Below, in pieces: positions 11,615-23,706 of a stretch of 64,000 bases of DNA (its first letter is position 1; every line of letters begins with the position of its first letter). Position numbers and translations under genes: made by a program. Under the pieces are notes generated by a model. That model saw nothing but the letters and a program-made list of their open reading frames with translations, searched no databases and was not told the origin of the DNA. The DNA is from Trichaptum fuscoviolaceum (taxonomy: Eukaryota; Basidiomycota; Agaricomycetes; Hymenochaetales; Trichaptaceae): positions 4,587,250 to 4,651,249 of the forward strand of contig CAJSYZ010000003.1 of assembly GCA_910574455.1 (NCBI GenBank), given 5' to 3'.

Positions 11615-14600
11615 TTATTTGAGAGAGATGTGAAGCTAGAGCTGAGACGATGAGGGGAATGAAGCTGATTATGCTGCAGAAGACTTGTTCTGTGTTTTTC
11701 TGGCGTACATCTTTTCATCTTTATACCAGCTTCAGGTGACTAGATATTCCTTCGGTGAAGAAAGTACCAAAATCCAGCGTAAGTAGAACTTGAACGACGT
11801 TTCCGTGTACACCACAGATCCCTGGATTGCATTAGCAACGAGACGATCAATACGCGATTGCCATTATTTGGAAACTATCCGCCCACATGTCAGTATGGAG
11901 GCTTGGGCGAATATGCCTATTAAGCTCTTCCAGCGGTCGCGTGTTAGTAGGTTGCTTGTAATCATATTTACCGTCAGTCGATATGTCACCGCGATATCAA
12001 ATTCTATTTCCCGGTCGATCATGAGCTGTGCAGATATCGGGCTAGCTCCATCGAGGATGAAATAAATCTGTAGAGCAGTCCTAGGCTCGACGTGTTAGAT
12101 GATATGGCAAGGTCAAAAGCTTGGCGCTTAGTCGCTTCACGATAGTAAGGCATCGGAGAGCACAGAAACGATGTAAATTCCGCCGAACGACAGAACGCGC
12201 TCACCCAGCATACTGTTGTTGCCATGTTAGACAGCTTATTCGCCGATTTTTATGCCGTCAGTCTTGATTGAGCTCCAACCATGGAAGAGTTGGACATGCC
12301 GCCCTAATTGCATCGTCGTTAGATAATGATGAATATCTTAGAATACCCATCTTCCTAACGTCAAAGATTGGGTTATAGTCTGAGATGATCTACATGAATC
12401 TTCCGCAACTTTCAGCGAATAGCGAATAGTCAGACGTGAAAGTGAAACACACCTCAAGAAGGAAAATCCACGACGAAACAAGAATCAGGAACTGCCTTAC
12501 AGCCTCACCAGCACGTCGACCCAAACGACATCAGAGTTCTGAAATGAATTCATATGGATATTTGATGCTGGAAAGGATAAAACTCTTGCTCCAACATTCG
12601 TAGGGTGAAGTGCGGCGTTCCTGCTCTCAGGTGCATCGACAACAATCATATCTTCTGTGGAAAGAAGCTTTGATGCATCTTCTTACAACATTAATTAGGC
12701 GATTACTCACCTGGAATTAGATAGAATCGTGATTTCAGTAAATAAATTATAAGAAGCAACTAGACGCCAAAGACGTTCAGTTAGCACGTCAGTAAGCAAG
12801 GTGACCGTTCACTTGCAAGATGTCCTCCTACGCTATGCTAAAGGGCTCTCCGACACCGTCGGACGACTTGCAGCGCAGCCTTCTGTCTCCACGAGTAATC
12901 ATCCCTGTAGTTCTAAAATGCACGAGTTAGTCAGTCTGACTCACTTTCTTAGGACTCTTGCGACAAGGACTCGGTATTGATAGCTCTTCCGACATGTGTT
13001 GACTCCATACTCCATGAGACAGACGGCGAATTAAGACTCAAGAAGGAGAAACAGGTCCCTAGGACTGCGGAGACGTTGATGGGGTATGGGCGTTCGTGAC
13101 TTCAAAAAACCTCGGAGTTTGTGGAGGAACGTGCTCGCTGTGAAGACGGCTAGAGCATCAGACTGCACAGGGAGAATCCAACTACTCGTACGTAACATCT
13201 GGGACCACAGCGCTACGCTCAGAAGATAACACGATGGGCGTTGGTAGCAATTTGTGTCCGCGACATGAACACATCGAAATGAGATGAGATCGTTCTCGAG
13301 CACAAGATGAGAGCGCAAACGTTCGAATAAGAGGAGCTTGTTGAAGAAGGGATGTGAGATAAAGAGTTATAATAATGGCAGCAGCTCTTCTGTTGCAAGA
13401 ATATGACCTCCAGAATTGACCTCCAGAATCGCCGATGGTCCGTAGTCCAGAAAAGGCAATAGGTATGCGGACCTGTCCACGTCCGAGATTTGATCACTTG
13501 CAATTAACCATCCGGAAAGATATAAGTGCGCGGCCATACAAATTCAGAGACACATGTCTTCCAAGCACTGGAAATTTCAATATTTGGAGAGCGGCGCAAG
13601 GACGAGCATAAACTCAGCCGATGCCACACTCCCGAAGAGGAAATAAGCTACATCCTAGCGCCTCAGACTCATGTACACGCAGTTATGAATATGATGACTA
13701 GACCTCCGTCAGCATTCTTAGAGCATGCTGGTCTCTTCACCAAAAGGCCTACCCATAGAAAAACAGGGATGTCAGGCAGCCGCACCGACATCTACGGGCT
13801 TTCTACGTCAGGTACTCCTCGCACAGGATGCCAAATCCGTACGTGCACCACCAAACTTGATGCAAGATCGCCGATAGCTATCCGAGTAGACGTGCTTAAG
13901 TTCCTGAATGAAAAGCCAGATATTCAGCCAGATATCCTAGGTTTCCAGTGTTCTAGTGCCCGGGGGGGGGGGGTTGAGTAGGTGTCGCTATAATGAAAAG
14001 AGAGGGGGAAGCGACATTGAAGGAAACAATATGGCCGACCTCCCCAGGGGCCAGCAGTACTGTTAAGAAGTAGTCTCCTAAACACCACGAAGCTATAAGA
14101 AGAAGTAAATCGTGTGCCGTTATGGAAAAATAAGAATTCTTTGGACTATGCCTTAGGGGACGACAAAGGATGCAGGAAGAAAGGGGGGGGGGGTTCTGCT
14201 ATCGCGGAAGATATTATGAGCCGCAAGCGCTATGGGCGTTGAATGGGCTTCTCGCTGTCATAACTGAAGAGATGAACTTCATATGTCCTCTCTTTCTCTT
14301 GAACTCTATCCTTCGACACAGAGAGTGCTCTCCATTGATGAACAGCCGTGTGCTTTCATCCATAGGACAAGGCTTCCAGACGAATGTAACGCGGAAGTAG
14401 GCCTTAATGAATTTCCTCACATTGATTTCTGACTCAGAAGGGTAAGAAAATGCACATTGCTAGGAAGTATGCTTTTCTTCTCACCTTTTGCCCAGTGTGC
14501 CAAATTTCCTTACTGCCACCGCGAAAAGTTAAGGATTTCGCAGAAATTATCTTCGATAAGTTTTATCAGGATGCTCACATGGTGACTTTGTATGGAACAG

Positions 14601-14920
14601 AGCATTTCAAGGCCAATGAGCAAATAGTCGCACAAGTAAAGTTGAAGTTTAAGCAGGTTGAAGTCAGGCTAGAAAAGGAACATAAAGTTGAGGGCAGGCA
14701 TTGCATTAATTAGCAAGATTTGTCCGGCTCACTACTCAGTTTAGGACTTTTCCATCTCCCACCATCACTTACGTCGTCGAAGGGCCAGAGGAGATTGGAC
14801 GAGTAGGAAAAGAGGACAGAGAGCCGAGGGACGTGAGAGGTTTGCACTTGAAGGTAGTTTTGTGTTGGGTTTTGGGAGAAATCTGCGGATAAGGGAAAGG
14901 CGTAACCGGGAAGGGTAGCG
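11615..14920. other. Gene-poor 3.3 kb region with two poly-G runs
   Basis: No frame here shows a family motif or a consistent spliced model. The longest open frame (13526-13981, 151 codons) ends in a poly-G-encoded glycine run and looks like chance coding. Uninterrupted G runs of 12 and 11 bases occur at about 13962-13973 and 14183-14193. No long terminal repeat, integrase or transposase sequence was recognised. It may be degraded transposon-derived DNA, but this could not be shown. Confidence 0.4.
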
Positions 14921-15681
14921 ATGGCTTATCAGTTTTCGAGGAAGGGCTGCTTCAAGTGCGGAAACCGTGCGTATCATTACTTTCTACCATGATTACTTGA
15001 TTTCTGAAAATCTTTTCAGTGGGACACATCGCGGAGGCGTGCTCCTCGGACCAGCGTCTATGCTACAACTGCCGTCAACCTGGCCATGAATCTGCTGCTT
15101 GTCCTCAGCCTCGCACTGTAGCTGCGAAGCAATGCTATTCCTGCGGAGGGGTTGGCCATATTCAGGCGGAATGTCCGAGCCTGAGAGTGCAGGGTGGAAA
15201 CCAAAAGTGCTACGTGAGCCCCTTCTCTCTTTTTCGATGGGTGCTTGGTTCGATAAGACTGTGTACAACAGAACTGTGGGCGATTCGGACACATCGCGCG
15301 TGTATGCCCGAATGGTGCTGCTGCTTCTCGCCCACCGCCTGCTGGACGGTCTCTCAATACAGCCTCACTACCTCCGGTGAAGTGCTTCCGATGCGGCGGT
15401 TTGAACCATATGTCGAGGTAAGTACCAACGGACTACGTTAAGATACAGGACTTATTCGGCTTTGTGTCAGAGACTGCCTTGCACCTCCTGGCACAACTGT
15501 CAACGACCAGGTTGCTAGCAACAATCAACCTGGCGGACACAGCAGGAGCAAGACGTGCTACAGGTGCCAGCAAGAAGGACATGTGAGTGCCTTACCTCTC
15601 CACTTCCAGGATTCTCCTTTCTCTAATCAATCAATTCAGATTGCGAGAGATTGTCCCCAAAATGCGGAGGTTGCGGCCTAA
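14921..15681 (+). CDS. GIS2: CCHC zinc-knuckle nucleic acid-binding protein, Gis2/Byr3/CNBP type
   Basis: Single-stranded nucleic acid-binding protein; yeast Gis2 and animal CNBP associate with mRNAs and translation. The start MAYQFSRKGCFKCGN is typical for fungal Gis2. Six CX2CX4HX4C knuckles can be read across five introns: CFKCGNVGHIAEAC, CYNCRQPGHESAAC, CYSCGGVGHIQAEC, CYNCGRFGHIARVC, CFRCGGLNHMSRDC and CYRCQQEGHIARDC. A Pro/Ala-rich linker separates knuckles 4 and 5, and a Gln/Asn/Gly-rich linker separates 5 and 6. The protein ends QNAEVAA. Most introns fall inside knuckles, so an unspliced reading destroys them. Family members usually have six or seven knuckles. Confidence 0.9.
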
Positions 15682-16574
15682 TAGCGCCTTGTATCTCGCC
15701 TTCTATGATTAAGGCAGTCGAGTCTATATCCATTGCTTCATGATCTCGGACTTGATTATTCGTGAAGGCTGTTTTGGCCTGATCCATGATTAGATCTTGT
15801 GTGTAAGACTAAACGTAGTTCATATGAATGCTGATTTTTGTCTAATTCACGAAGGTCTCGAGAGCTGTAGAGCGGAGACGATGCTCGACCTTCAATTCAA
15901 ATTGTTTCCTTCATGGACTCTATCGCAAGGCTTGCTTCACCGCCCTACATAATATTGTTAGACTCGTGTATGCTCAGCCCCAGGCGGAAAGGAGGTATAT
16001 CCGATCGATAATATACTTTCTTCAAAAAACCCCTCCCAGGGAGGTGTATTGTGATTTATGAGATGCCGCTGTCCCCCTTCGTTGTCTGCCTCACAGAAGT
16101 GAGCTCAAGGCTAAGCTATCTTACATTCCAGGTTAATGACAGTCGCTCAGCCCAAGCCTTGCATTATAATAGGGGCTTGAAGGATATTCAATGTAGGGAT
16201 AACTGTTCGATCGAACGTTATAAAGAAATCTAATCCTCCTCAGAACACGTTCAAGAGTTCATCGTATTTGCGTATTGTGTCATCAAGTCTCATCCGTGGA
16301 GGCTCATTTTAATGATATCGGAATCGACCCACAGTCTTCCATGATTATTTGTGGCCTTGAAGTATGTATAAGTGTGGTTAAACTAGAGATAACAAAATGG
16401 CCTAAATACCAGTGACTCCGAGTTCGAGTCTGCATGTCGGGCGCTTAAACGGGCGTCTCATGCTGCAGCAAAGAGTTATATTAGTAATCAAATATTTGTA
16501 GTGGCATGCACTGAGGAAACCTGACGCTCTCAACTTGTTTACACACTGTTCGGCATAGCTATGAAAATCTCAAG
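15682..16574. other. Spacer, no gene seen
   Basis: About 0.9 kb between the Gis2 stop and the next start. A tRNA-box-B-like GAGTTCGAGTCTGC near 16410-16423 has no matching A box or acceptor stem. Nothing else was recognisable. Confidence 0.4.
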
Positions 16575-17225
16575 ATGACACTCCTAAACTACATGTCCGT
16601 GTCCCCAAGGGCACGAAAGTTAGCAATCGATGTCTTTCGCAAGTTTCCCCCGGGTGAATTTTTGACCACGAAGCAAATCTACGAGGAGGTCATCCAGAAG
16701 GACGTCAAGACTGACCTTGCGCGGGTACCTTTGCCTGCCCTCGGAAAGAGAGGAGCAGTTTGGAGGAATAAGAAAGGAAACATTGCTTTACCCTCGATGT
16801 CTCTACCCCCACATCCGGATCATCCTGTTCGGTCAGTGAGGTGAGTTTGTTCATCGTTTTCTATGTATCGGGTGTCGAGGTTTCTGACGAGATTTACAAC
16901 TTTCAGATACCTTAAGAAGAGAGTGCTCGAGTCGCTCGCAGAGGAAGGTATCATTGAAAAGATACACAGGAAGCGAGTACCGGAAGAACCATCAGACCTC
17001 GAGAGGTGGGAGAAGAAGCGGGCAAGACTGGAGCGAAGAAATGCGTTGCGAATGGTTAGCGGAATAATGCCGAAATTAATGCCCCAGAAAGAAGTGTCCG
17101 AGTGGTTCTGGAGAGTGAAGAAAGGAAGGATTTGGGAGGAGGCGAAGAAGAAGGTTGAAGAGGAGGAGGCAAAAGAGAAGGAAAAGGAAAAGGATGTTGA
17201 AGGTACACCTACCGAAACTAGCTAA
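16575..17225 (+). CDS. Unrecognised small basic protein
   Basis: Two exons joined in frame at ...HPVRSVR|YLKKRVLESL with a clean GTGAGT...CAG intron give about 190 residues. The start MTLLNYMSVSPRARKLAID leads into a predicted helical region containing FPPGEFLTTKQIYEEVIQ and YLKKRVLESLAEEGIIEK, a spacing reminiscent of a winged-helix unit, although this is only a guess. The C-terminus (about residues 115-190) is highly charged (KKRARLERRN, EEAKKKVEEEEAKEKEKEK) and probably a helix or coiled coil. I do not recognise the family. It converges with COQ10, 121 bases away. The clean splice and absence of stops suggest a real gene. Confidence 0.7.
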
Positions 17226-17346
17226 TCGAATAGTCTTGCTCTTTGTGAGAAGGTGAGTCTACAATGCAAGGGCCTGTACTCTATGGCGATGTGACTAAAC
17301 ATAATTTAGGTGCGAAACAAGTTTATACGACGTCCAATGAAAGCCA

Positions 17347-18208
17347 TCACTTCGTTCCTCTGCCATAAACCTCCACACACCGTTGTTCGAACGCCTGGAC
17401 CATCATTGCCGATACTTGCTTAAAGAAAGCGGAGGAAACACTGGCGTATATAGGATTTGAGAACTGGAAGGTGAGGTCGATGGAGAGCAGTGTCGGGCCA
17501 TCTGAGCCGTCTGTTTTGGAGGAGCTTGGAGCAGGTTGCTGGGTGGGGTGCGGTGAAGACGGGTCGGCGGGTTGAAAGCGCCATGTCGTTACTAGCTTCT
17601 TGAATAGAGGAGTTTTGGAAGAAGCGACCGCCTATATATATCATATATTAATTCTCTATGAAAGTAGTATAGTTCAGGATAATAAACACGAACCTCCACT
17701 GAGCTGAACGGCGTGCACGTCACTTCACTCAAGTAACTCTCTTTGAATGCCAAGAAACCGACTGTCAAGCTCGCTTGCTTCTTCTCCACCGCCTGCGTAC
17801 CTCCAGGTCCGGGTACTTGAACGCTTTGCGAACTATGCACCTTAGAATCCGTGCAATACGGTATGAAGTACCGGTAGTTGTCCACATCTGCCACCAGTTC
17901 ATAGAGCTGTTTGCGAGTGTATCTGAATTTGAAGGATTGAACGGTGATCGTAGAATTCGAGAATGCAATATGACTCTGAGCTGAACTCACGGCATTATCT
18001 TCCTCTCGTGATAACTCTGTTCGTCAATACCACCTGAGCTCTCTCCGCCATTTCCACCGTTGCTGCCTCCGAAAGGAGAGAACGAAGGGAGGTTTGGTAG
18101 ATTAAATAGGGTCCTCCTATGTCTTGTACATCTTGGATTTTGTTGTTGAGTCGTAAAGCGTGCGCAGAGGGATGGACGTGCGCCAAGGAGGCTTGAAGAG
18201 AGTTTCAT
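17347..18208 (-). CDS. COQ10: Coenzyme Q-binding protein Coq10 (START/polyketide-cyclase fold)
   Basis: Mitochondrial lipid-binding protein needed for coenzyme Q function in respiration. The N-terminus MKLSSSLLGARPSLCARFTT is Arg/Ser-rich and free of acids, a good mitochondrial presequence; a Gly/Ser linker follows. Exon 1 ends SYHERKIMP and joins YTRKQLYELVADVDNYRYF (the Coq10 hallmark) across a 68-base intron that is open in frame and would hide the junction. Then come IPYCTDSKV, LTVGFLAFKESYLSEV and, after another intron, FKKLVTTWRF. The C-terminal helix is SSAFFKQVSAMMVQAFEQR with end VYGRGTK and TGA at 17347-17349. An upstream ATG at 18265 would add 19 residues but would put acidic residues before the presequence, so the downstream start was chosen. 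Confidence 0.88.
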
Positions 18209-18511
18209 GGTGAGCAATGACGCGCGTGGATCTGTGTTTGTCTCCGACTCGTTGATGAGCGCCAATATAAGCGCTCGTGTAACTTAGCCACGAACAATTC
18301 CTCTCTTGAAAGACATCATTTCAATGACAATTCAGTAACAATAGCGTAGCAAAATCAGTCGGTAAGTGCTCAACAAGCTAGTCCTGTATTGACTTTACAT
18401 ATGTACAGTGCTTAACCAAAATCTCTAAACAACAGTGCGATACGTCTTTGCTAATATCACAATCATGACTAATGACCAGCCCCAGCTAAGTATCAAATTA
18501 TAACTATACAC
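18209..18511. other. Promoter of COQ10 / 3' end of carboxylesterase
   Basis: A 303-base spacer between the COQ10 start and the carboxylesterase stop, both on the minus strand. No gene was seen. Confidence 0.45.
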
Positions 18512-20913
18512 TCAAAGCTCAGTTTTCAGCGTCGCATAATGTGTCGAGTGTCTCTTCACCTTCTCGTCCGAAGTACCTTGACTTTTGATTCCCTGTCCAG
18601 CCGCTTCGGATTCGGCTTTGGCCATCTCAAGCTGAATCTGAATCAAGGTCTCGATCGGCTCTGCACGGAACGTATCCTGTATGAGGTCGACACCGTGCTC
18701 CTCGTTGAACTCGAGGAGAGCGCCGCGCGGGAGCGACACGTACGTGGGCCAATGTACGGGGAGAGCGCTGTCTGGCGCGACGGCGATGTTTGGATCCATG
18801 TTGTACGCGAAGTTGACTATGAAAGCATAGGACGTCAGCACCAGGCCCTTTCATGTGAAGTAGCTGAAGAGAACGAAGGCATACTTAAGAAATCAAACCC
18901 ATGCGGGTGCTTTGCAAAGGCAGTGCCATCCGCGCCGTGTGCCGCACCTAGGAAAGATAGGTCCTTGCCAATCTTGAAGTCTGCAACTCAATTTAGTACG
19001 AATTGTGAAGCGGCTTTTAGACATCACTTACTGTACGACCATGCCTTCTGGCGGTTCTTTGTCGATTGTAAATTGTGTCTGCGCGGTCCGATAAATACCC
19101 AGTCCCCTGTGAAGGCGGCTATCCGCTTGTATTGGGGCCTGGTATTGGGCGGAAACGTCAACTGGGCAGCATTGGGAATGACGGGGATACTCACGACAAG
19201 CTCCACTTTTCCCCAGTCTCGAAAGGGGATCCCTGTGTGATTGTCACTTATTCTGTAGTCAGGATTCTATAGAAAATCCCGTCGTACCTGAGTCGGATCA
19301 TCCGGATACAACTGAGCAACGCGTTCTACATGTGCATCGGACATTCCAGTCAAGAAACGAACATATTCTTTGAACTCGTCATTGGTCCTGTCGTAAAGAT
19401 GAATTTGATGCTCGAAAATGAACCAAAATATTTACGTTATGTTCAAACTGCTCAGCGAGAATATCCTAAATGCCGAATTGTCAAAATAGTACTCAAGGTA
19501 AATTTATTTGAAAAAGTACGCACGTTCCCTCGTCATCATTAGTTGCGGCGATGAATGGGACTTTCGCGACCCTCCCTGCTTCGACGCTCAGAACCGGGTC
19601 CTCCGTGAAGAATTCACCGTCCACGCGCGGTTGCCACGCAAGCTTGAAGCTGTCATACCCGAGGATGCTCGCCATCTGGTTCACGGCGTCGACGATCTTC
19701 TCGGACGACGTCCGGCGGAGGCATTCCAGGGAGGTGTCTTGGCCTGCTGTGGGCGAGCAACCAACGATTTCGGCAAGCTGATTGTAGTATGCCTGTCCCG
19801 AAGTATAGTGGCCTGTCCTTGTCGCAGATCCTGATTGAAGAACCCCAGCGCGGAAGAGACCCTCGAGGTTTCCATCGCGAGCGACCATGTGCATCCCGAT
19901 GGAGACGCCTCCTGCGCTTTGGCCGATACTGGAGATGATTCAGAGTATTAGTCCGAGGAAGGACGGAACAAACTGAGCATGGTGTTAACTCACACTGTAA
20001 CTTTGCTAGGATCGCCGCCGAATAGATGAATGTACTTCTGCGTCCAGCGAAGGGCCATACGCTCTGCAATAGTGCGTCAGACATACTTAGAAGCCGACGT
20101 CGCTAGTAAGTCGAGTAAAAGCTTACGATCGAGCAACCCAGCGTTAACACCGCCAGTCTTCAGCGTCTGCTCACCCGAAAGAAAGCCGAAGGCGTTCAGA
20201 CGATAATTTGCAGAAACGTAGATTACCGGGGTGTCAAGCGCAGCCGCACGTACAAGGACATGCTTAGCAAAGTCAAGTTTGGAAGTGGCACCGACGACGA
20301 AACCGCCCCCGTGTATTTGCTAGAAAACGTAACGGTCATGTAAGACATGGTGAAGGATCTCGAAGGGTGAACACGCACGAAAATGACAGGCAAAGCTGCT
20401 CCAGCCGGTGTGTCTGTTGGTTTAAAGACGTTGATCGTTAGACCTGAAATGGAGTTTTTATTTGTTTGTTTATGAGTTTAGAGTTGCACGACAGAAGGAT
20501 GAAACCCACAATCCTCGGAGCTTGAATTTGGGCGGAGGTCGTAGGATGGAAGCCCCACATCTGGGTTGAGGACGAGAGTCTGTTGGAGGCAGCCTGGCCC
20601 ATACTCCTTTGCTGACTGTATTTCAGGATAGTACAGAGGTGGTTGCGGCGCAGCGAAGCGCAAGGGCCCGATGCTGTTAAAGGAAGTGAATATCTCGAAT
20701 TACAGTAGGATTCGCGTCTTCGAAGAGTACTTACGGGGGTGCCGCATATGGGATGCCTAAGAAGGAAGATATCCCATTCGAAGAGACGCCTTCGAATGAG
20801 CCATAATCAAGAGCTACGACAGGATCGGTGCCGAGTGGTTCCTGAGTGAGCGACTGAGAGAGCAACGGGATCGCCACAGCTGCCAGTGCAACCGTGAATA
20901 TCGACGTAAACAT
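18512..20913 (-). CDS. Secreted type-B carboxylesterase/lipase
   Basis: Alpha/beta-hydrolase of the carboxylesterase family, expected to cleave carboxylic esters outside the cell; the substrate is unknown. The start MFTSIFTVALAAVAIPLLSQ is a signal peptide. Downstream are SSNGISSFLGIPYAAPP, the oxyanion-hole HGGGFVVG, YRLNAFGFLSG, nucleophile motif GQSAGG with the catalytic Ser, an acidic residue near ATNDDEGT, and the catalytic His in GAAHGAD. Near the end is VNFAYNMDPN, with a long tail after it (QLEMAKAESEAAGQG). About ten exons are split by short introns. All triad elements are visible, so it should be active. The upstream in-frame Met (21033) was not used because it precedes the signal peptide by 40 polar residues. 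Confidence 0.85.
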
Positions 20914-22078
20914 TTCTTGCTCGCCTCTCCCCTTGAACAGAAGATTGCAGATGAAGGTGAGTGCGCAAGCTGTAGACTGAATTGGTGCACTACGAGCGAG
21001 GATGTTTGTGCCTAGAGAGCAAGGATCATCCAATGTGAGGCGTACAACCCTTAGAACAAGCCGCAGACAGCTGAGGTCTTTTTGAAGGCCTTTCGCCCGG
21101 CGCCCGGATATGCGTGCTGAGCGGATATCCTTTTGGATCCTGCTGGTATCCTGATGGGACCCGTATGGTTCGTCACCTCACCCGCTCGCTTCTTTCGATT
21201 CGTCAACTGTGCTTCGTCTTCGCAGGCGAACGCGGCCGGGGAAAGCGTGCTGGGCATGAAGGGGCCCGGATAGCCTGAGGGCCCACGGGGCTGGCGGCGA
21301 GCTTGTACGAGCAGACAGGAATCCCAAGAGACGACATGGAAGCGCATTTTCAGGTAGTAAACCCTGAGATTTGGAGGGAGGTGGCGGGATCGGCGCCCGA
21401 TTTTGCAGGGTCGAAAGTAGCCCTTGAAGGTTAACCTCTTAATTTTGCTTCGTCAATTTGCTTCCGCCCGAAAGGCTCCTGTAAGGCCGCTAAAGGAAGC
21501 TCTAGTAAACTCGGGTCGGACTGTCTTCGATCAATCAGAAACCGCAGATTATGAATCCAAGGAAGGGTTCACTGAGCTGCACCATGCAGTTGCTTGTGAG
21601 ATTAGCTAGATAGAACATCGCATGCCATCCGGTACGAAGCACTCCAGCATGTGAGATGCCTTGAAACTTCTCATGATATTCACAAAGAAGCAGAACGGTT
21701 TGGGAGGAAGAGAGGAAGAGGCTGAAAACCGGGACTCGAGGTGCGGCCGCAGAGAGTGACAGTGAAAAAAGTCACATTGCAGGCGCTCACCACGTGACCG
21801 TGACGCATATACCCATAATGGTTCCGCTCGCTGACCACGCGACGCGACGCGACTTCTTTGCGGTTCATTATTACCTTGTGTGGTCAGTGTGGTCAGTGTG
21901 GTTATGGGGTTTGAGGTTCGAGTGATAAGAAGGAGCTCACAGTTTTCCTGCGAATGTCCTTACACCTGTCTTCATTCTACTCCTACGGCCGTCATATTCT
22001 TGTCTTGCATCTCTTTCACGTTATTCACTGAAGATCCGTATTCAGACGTTATCATCGCACTGCCATTGAAACGCCCAC
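20914..22078. other. Spacer between carboxylesterase and kinase-like array
   Basis: About 1.2 kb. The left third is the probable carboxylesterase promoter. A CG-rich stretch with GACGCGACGCGAC repeats lies at about 21837-21851, and a doubled GTGGTCAGT follows near 21880-21900. No coding motif was seen. Confidence 0.4.
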
Positions 22079-22531
22079 ATGGATAACCTGCTGAAAGCAC
22101 GAAGGCAGCGCAGATTCGAAGAGGACACAAGGGACAGGAAAATCGTCGCGCCTTTAGCTCCGCGCATGCGCGATATCAAGGATTTCCCCAACTTGACCAC
22201 TCTACTAAGTGCAGTGTGCGACCAGCTTCATGGTAATCATAAATGATCCTATAAAACGAAATTTTCACGTTGATGAGATCATTACCGTGTAGCCATCCAA
22301 GCTCTTTCTCAGCAATGTGGCATGATCCATGGCGATGTGTCTCCCGCGAACATGCTCTGGTACAAGAACAAAGACGGAAAGATTACCGGAGTCTTGCTCG
22401 ATTTCGACACACCGGAAGAGGAGCGGGGGGCACCCCCGCCTCCGCCTCCAAAGACCCCATCCGAGGCCGCGCAAAGTACAGCGACTGCAACAAGCTTGCT
22501 GGCCCGCCGGCGGCTTGGCTATAAATTTTGA
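22079..22531 (+). CDS. Truncated kinase-like protein, array copy A
   Basis: Two exons (22079-22232 and 22293-22531) give about 130 residues. Exon 1 starts MDNLLKARRQRRFEEDTRDR and has the array motif as IVAPLAPRM. A phase-1 intron follows, then exon 2 AIQALSQQCGMIHGDVSPAN, the kinase catalytic loop (HGDxxxAN), and LLDFDT in place of DFG. The C-terminus is proline-rich (PPPPPPKTPSEA). HGD...N plus DFD is the C-lobe signature of fungal FunK1-type and aminoglycoside-phosphotransferase-type kinases. The Gly loop, the VAIK lysine and the alpha-C glutamate are absent, so it is not a complete kinase. It may be a remnant, a pseudokinase fragment or a small regulator. Confidence 0.65.
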
Positions 22532-22778
22532 GGATGTTTGTCATTGTTACATGTAGTTACTCATGTATAATATGTAAAGATGTAAATCGTACAAAGCTCT
22601 TTTCAAGTTATGCTTGACGAAGGATATGTCGAAGTAAGGACAAAAGCCTTTTGGGCCTGAAGACGCGAAAGTGCCGGCCCTAACTCGGAACGTGCCAGTG
22701 GGCATAATTGCGGTCTGGCTTGATGAGTACCGACCTTGTCACATACTCATTCGATCTACATAGTTTAATCACAATCTC

Positions 22779-23557
22779 ATGGCCTCGCCCAACGCAGGGA
22801 AGCGCAAAGACAGAGAAGACGACGTGATAGACGATGAAGGAGCCTCATCGAAGATGCGGGCGACGTCCTCCTCCGACGACGACGACGATTCGGACAACTG
22901 GGCAGACGCGTATGAGCAAGAGCTGTATACGTTCATGCAAGCAGACGTCGAAGTAAAAGAACTTAAGCGCAATGCTCAGGCGTTTCCCATCCCGAACTTC
23001 TCGATGACGCCGGACGCCAGCACGCTGGAGATGGCAAAGGCACTGCTGAAGAGCAGCGGAGGCAACAACAAGTATCTGAAGATGCTTGTAAGAGAGATCG
23101 AGTCGACCGTCTATCCTGATGATAAGGGAACGAAGGTCAAGGGCAAGCTGGCTCCGCGCATGGTCTCCTGGGCAGAGAGTCGAGAAGGGAGGAGGCAAAC
23201 TACGTTGAGCGAGTATGCCATGCATTCTTTTTTTGATAGCATGAAAGGTGAGCCCAATTCTTCGGTACCCACTCACTGACTTTCCTCTTACTCGTCCACC
23301 AATACTCAATGCTCCTCATGCGTCTCACAGGCTCTTACCTTTTCTCCCAAATCTGCGATCTCCTTCATGGCGATGTTTCTCCGGCGAACATGTACTGGTA
23401 TTTTGGCCAGAATGGGAAAATGGTTGGCGTTCTGAACGACTTCGACCATCATGAGATGACCATCACCGAATACTACAGTGATCTAAAGAAAAACAAAGAG
23501 GATGTGAAGAAAGAGGAGTCGGAATGCGCTACATCAATGCAGCTTGAGGTTGTTTGA
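22779..23557 (+). CDS. Truncated kinase-like protein, array copy B
   Basis: The longest array member, about 235 residues. The N-terminus (1-60) is acidic and low-complexity (KRKDREDDVIDDEG, SSSDDDDDSDNW). A mixed segment without known motif follows, then the array motif VKGKLAPRMVSWAE at about residue 122. The phase-1 intron lies after SFFDSMK, and exon 2 begins GSYLFSQICDLLHGDVSPAN, giving the HGD catalytic loop, then GVLNDFDHH. The tail is Lys/Glu-rich (LKKNKEDVKKEESE). As in the other copies, no N-lobe nucleotide-binding elements can be found. It is in the same orientation as copy A, 247 bases downstream. An intact reading frame with correct splice signals suggests expression. Confidence 0.7.
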
Positions 23558-23706
23558 GGGCGCTTAGGCTACCTATTGCGCAACATGCATCCCGTATGTC
23601 TGTCTCTTTCACAGAAGCATGTTACGTTGTACATCTATATTTACATCAAGCTAAGACTCGGAGGACTGTCCTCCATGTACCAATATATACTGATACAGCA
23701 ATCTTG

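Noticed and set aside
13526..13981. Open frame of 151 codons in the gene-poor left region
   Set aside because: No domain, no splice partners, and its end is encoded by the 12-base G run; amino acid composition looks random.
15000..15700. Possible Gag-type zinc-knuckle (retrotransposon) origin of the CCHC protein
   Set aside because: Six knuckles with Gis2/CNBP spacing, many introns and no protease, reverse transcriptase or long terminal repeats nearby.
16404..16430. Box-B-like GTTCGAGTC suggesting a second tRNA
   Set aside because: No A box at the right distance and no acceptor or anticodon stem can be folded.
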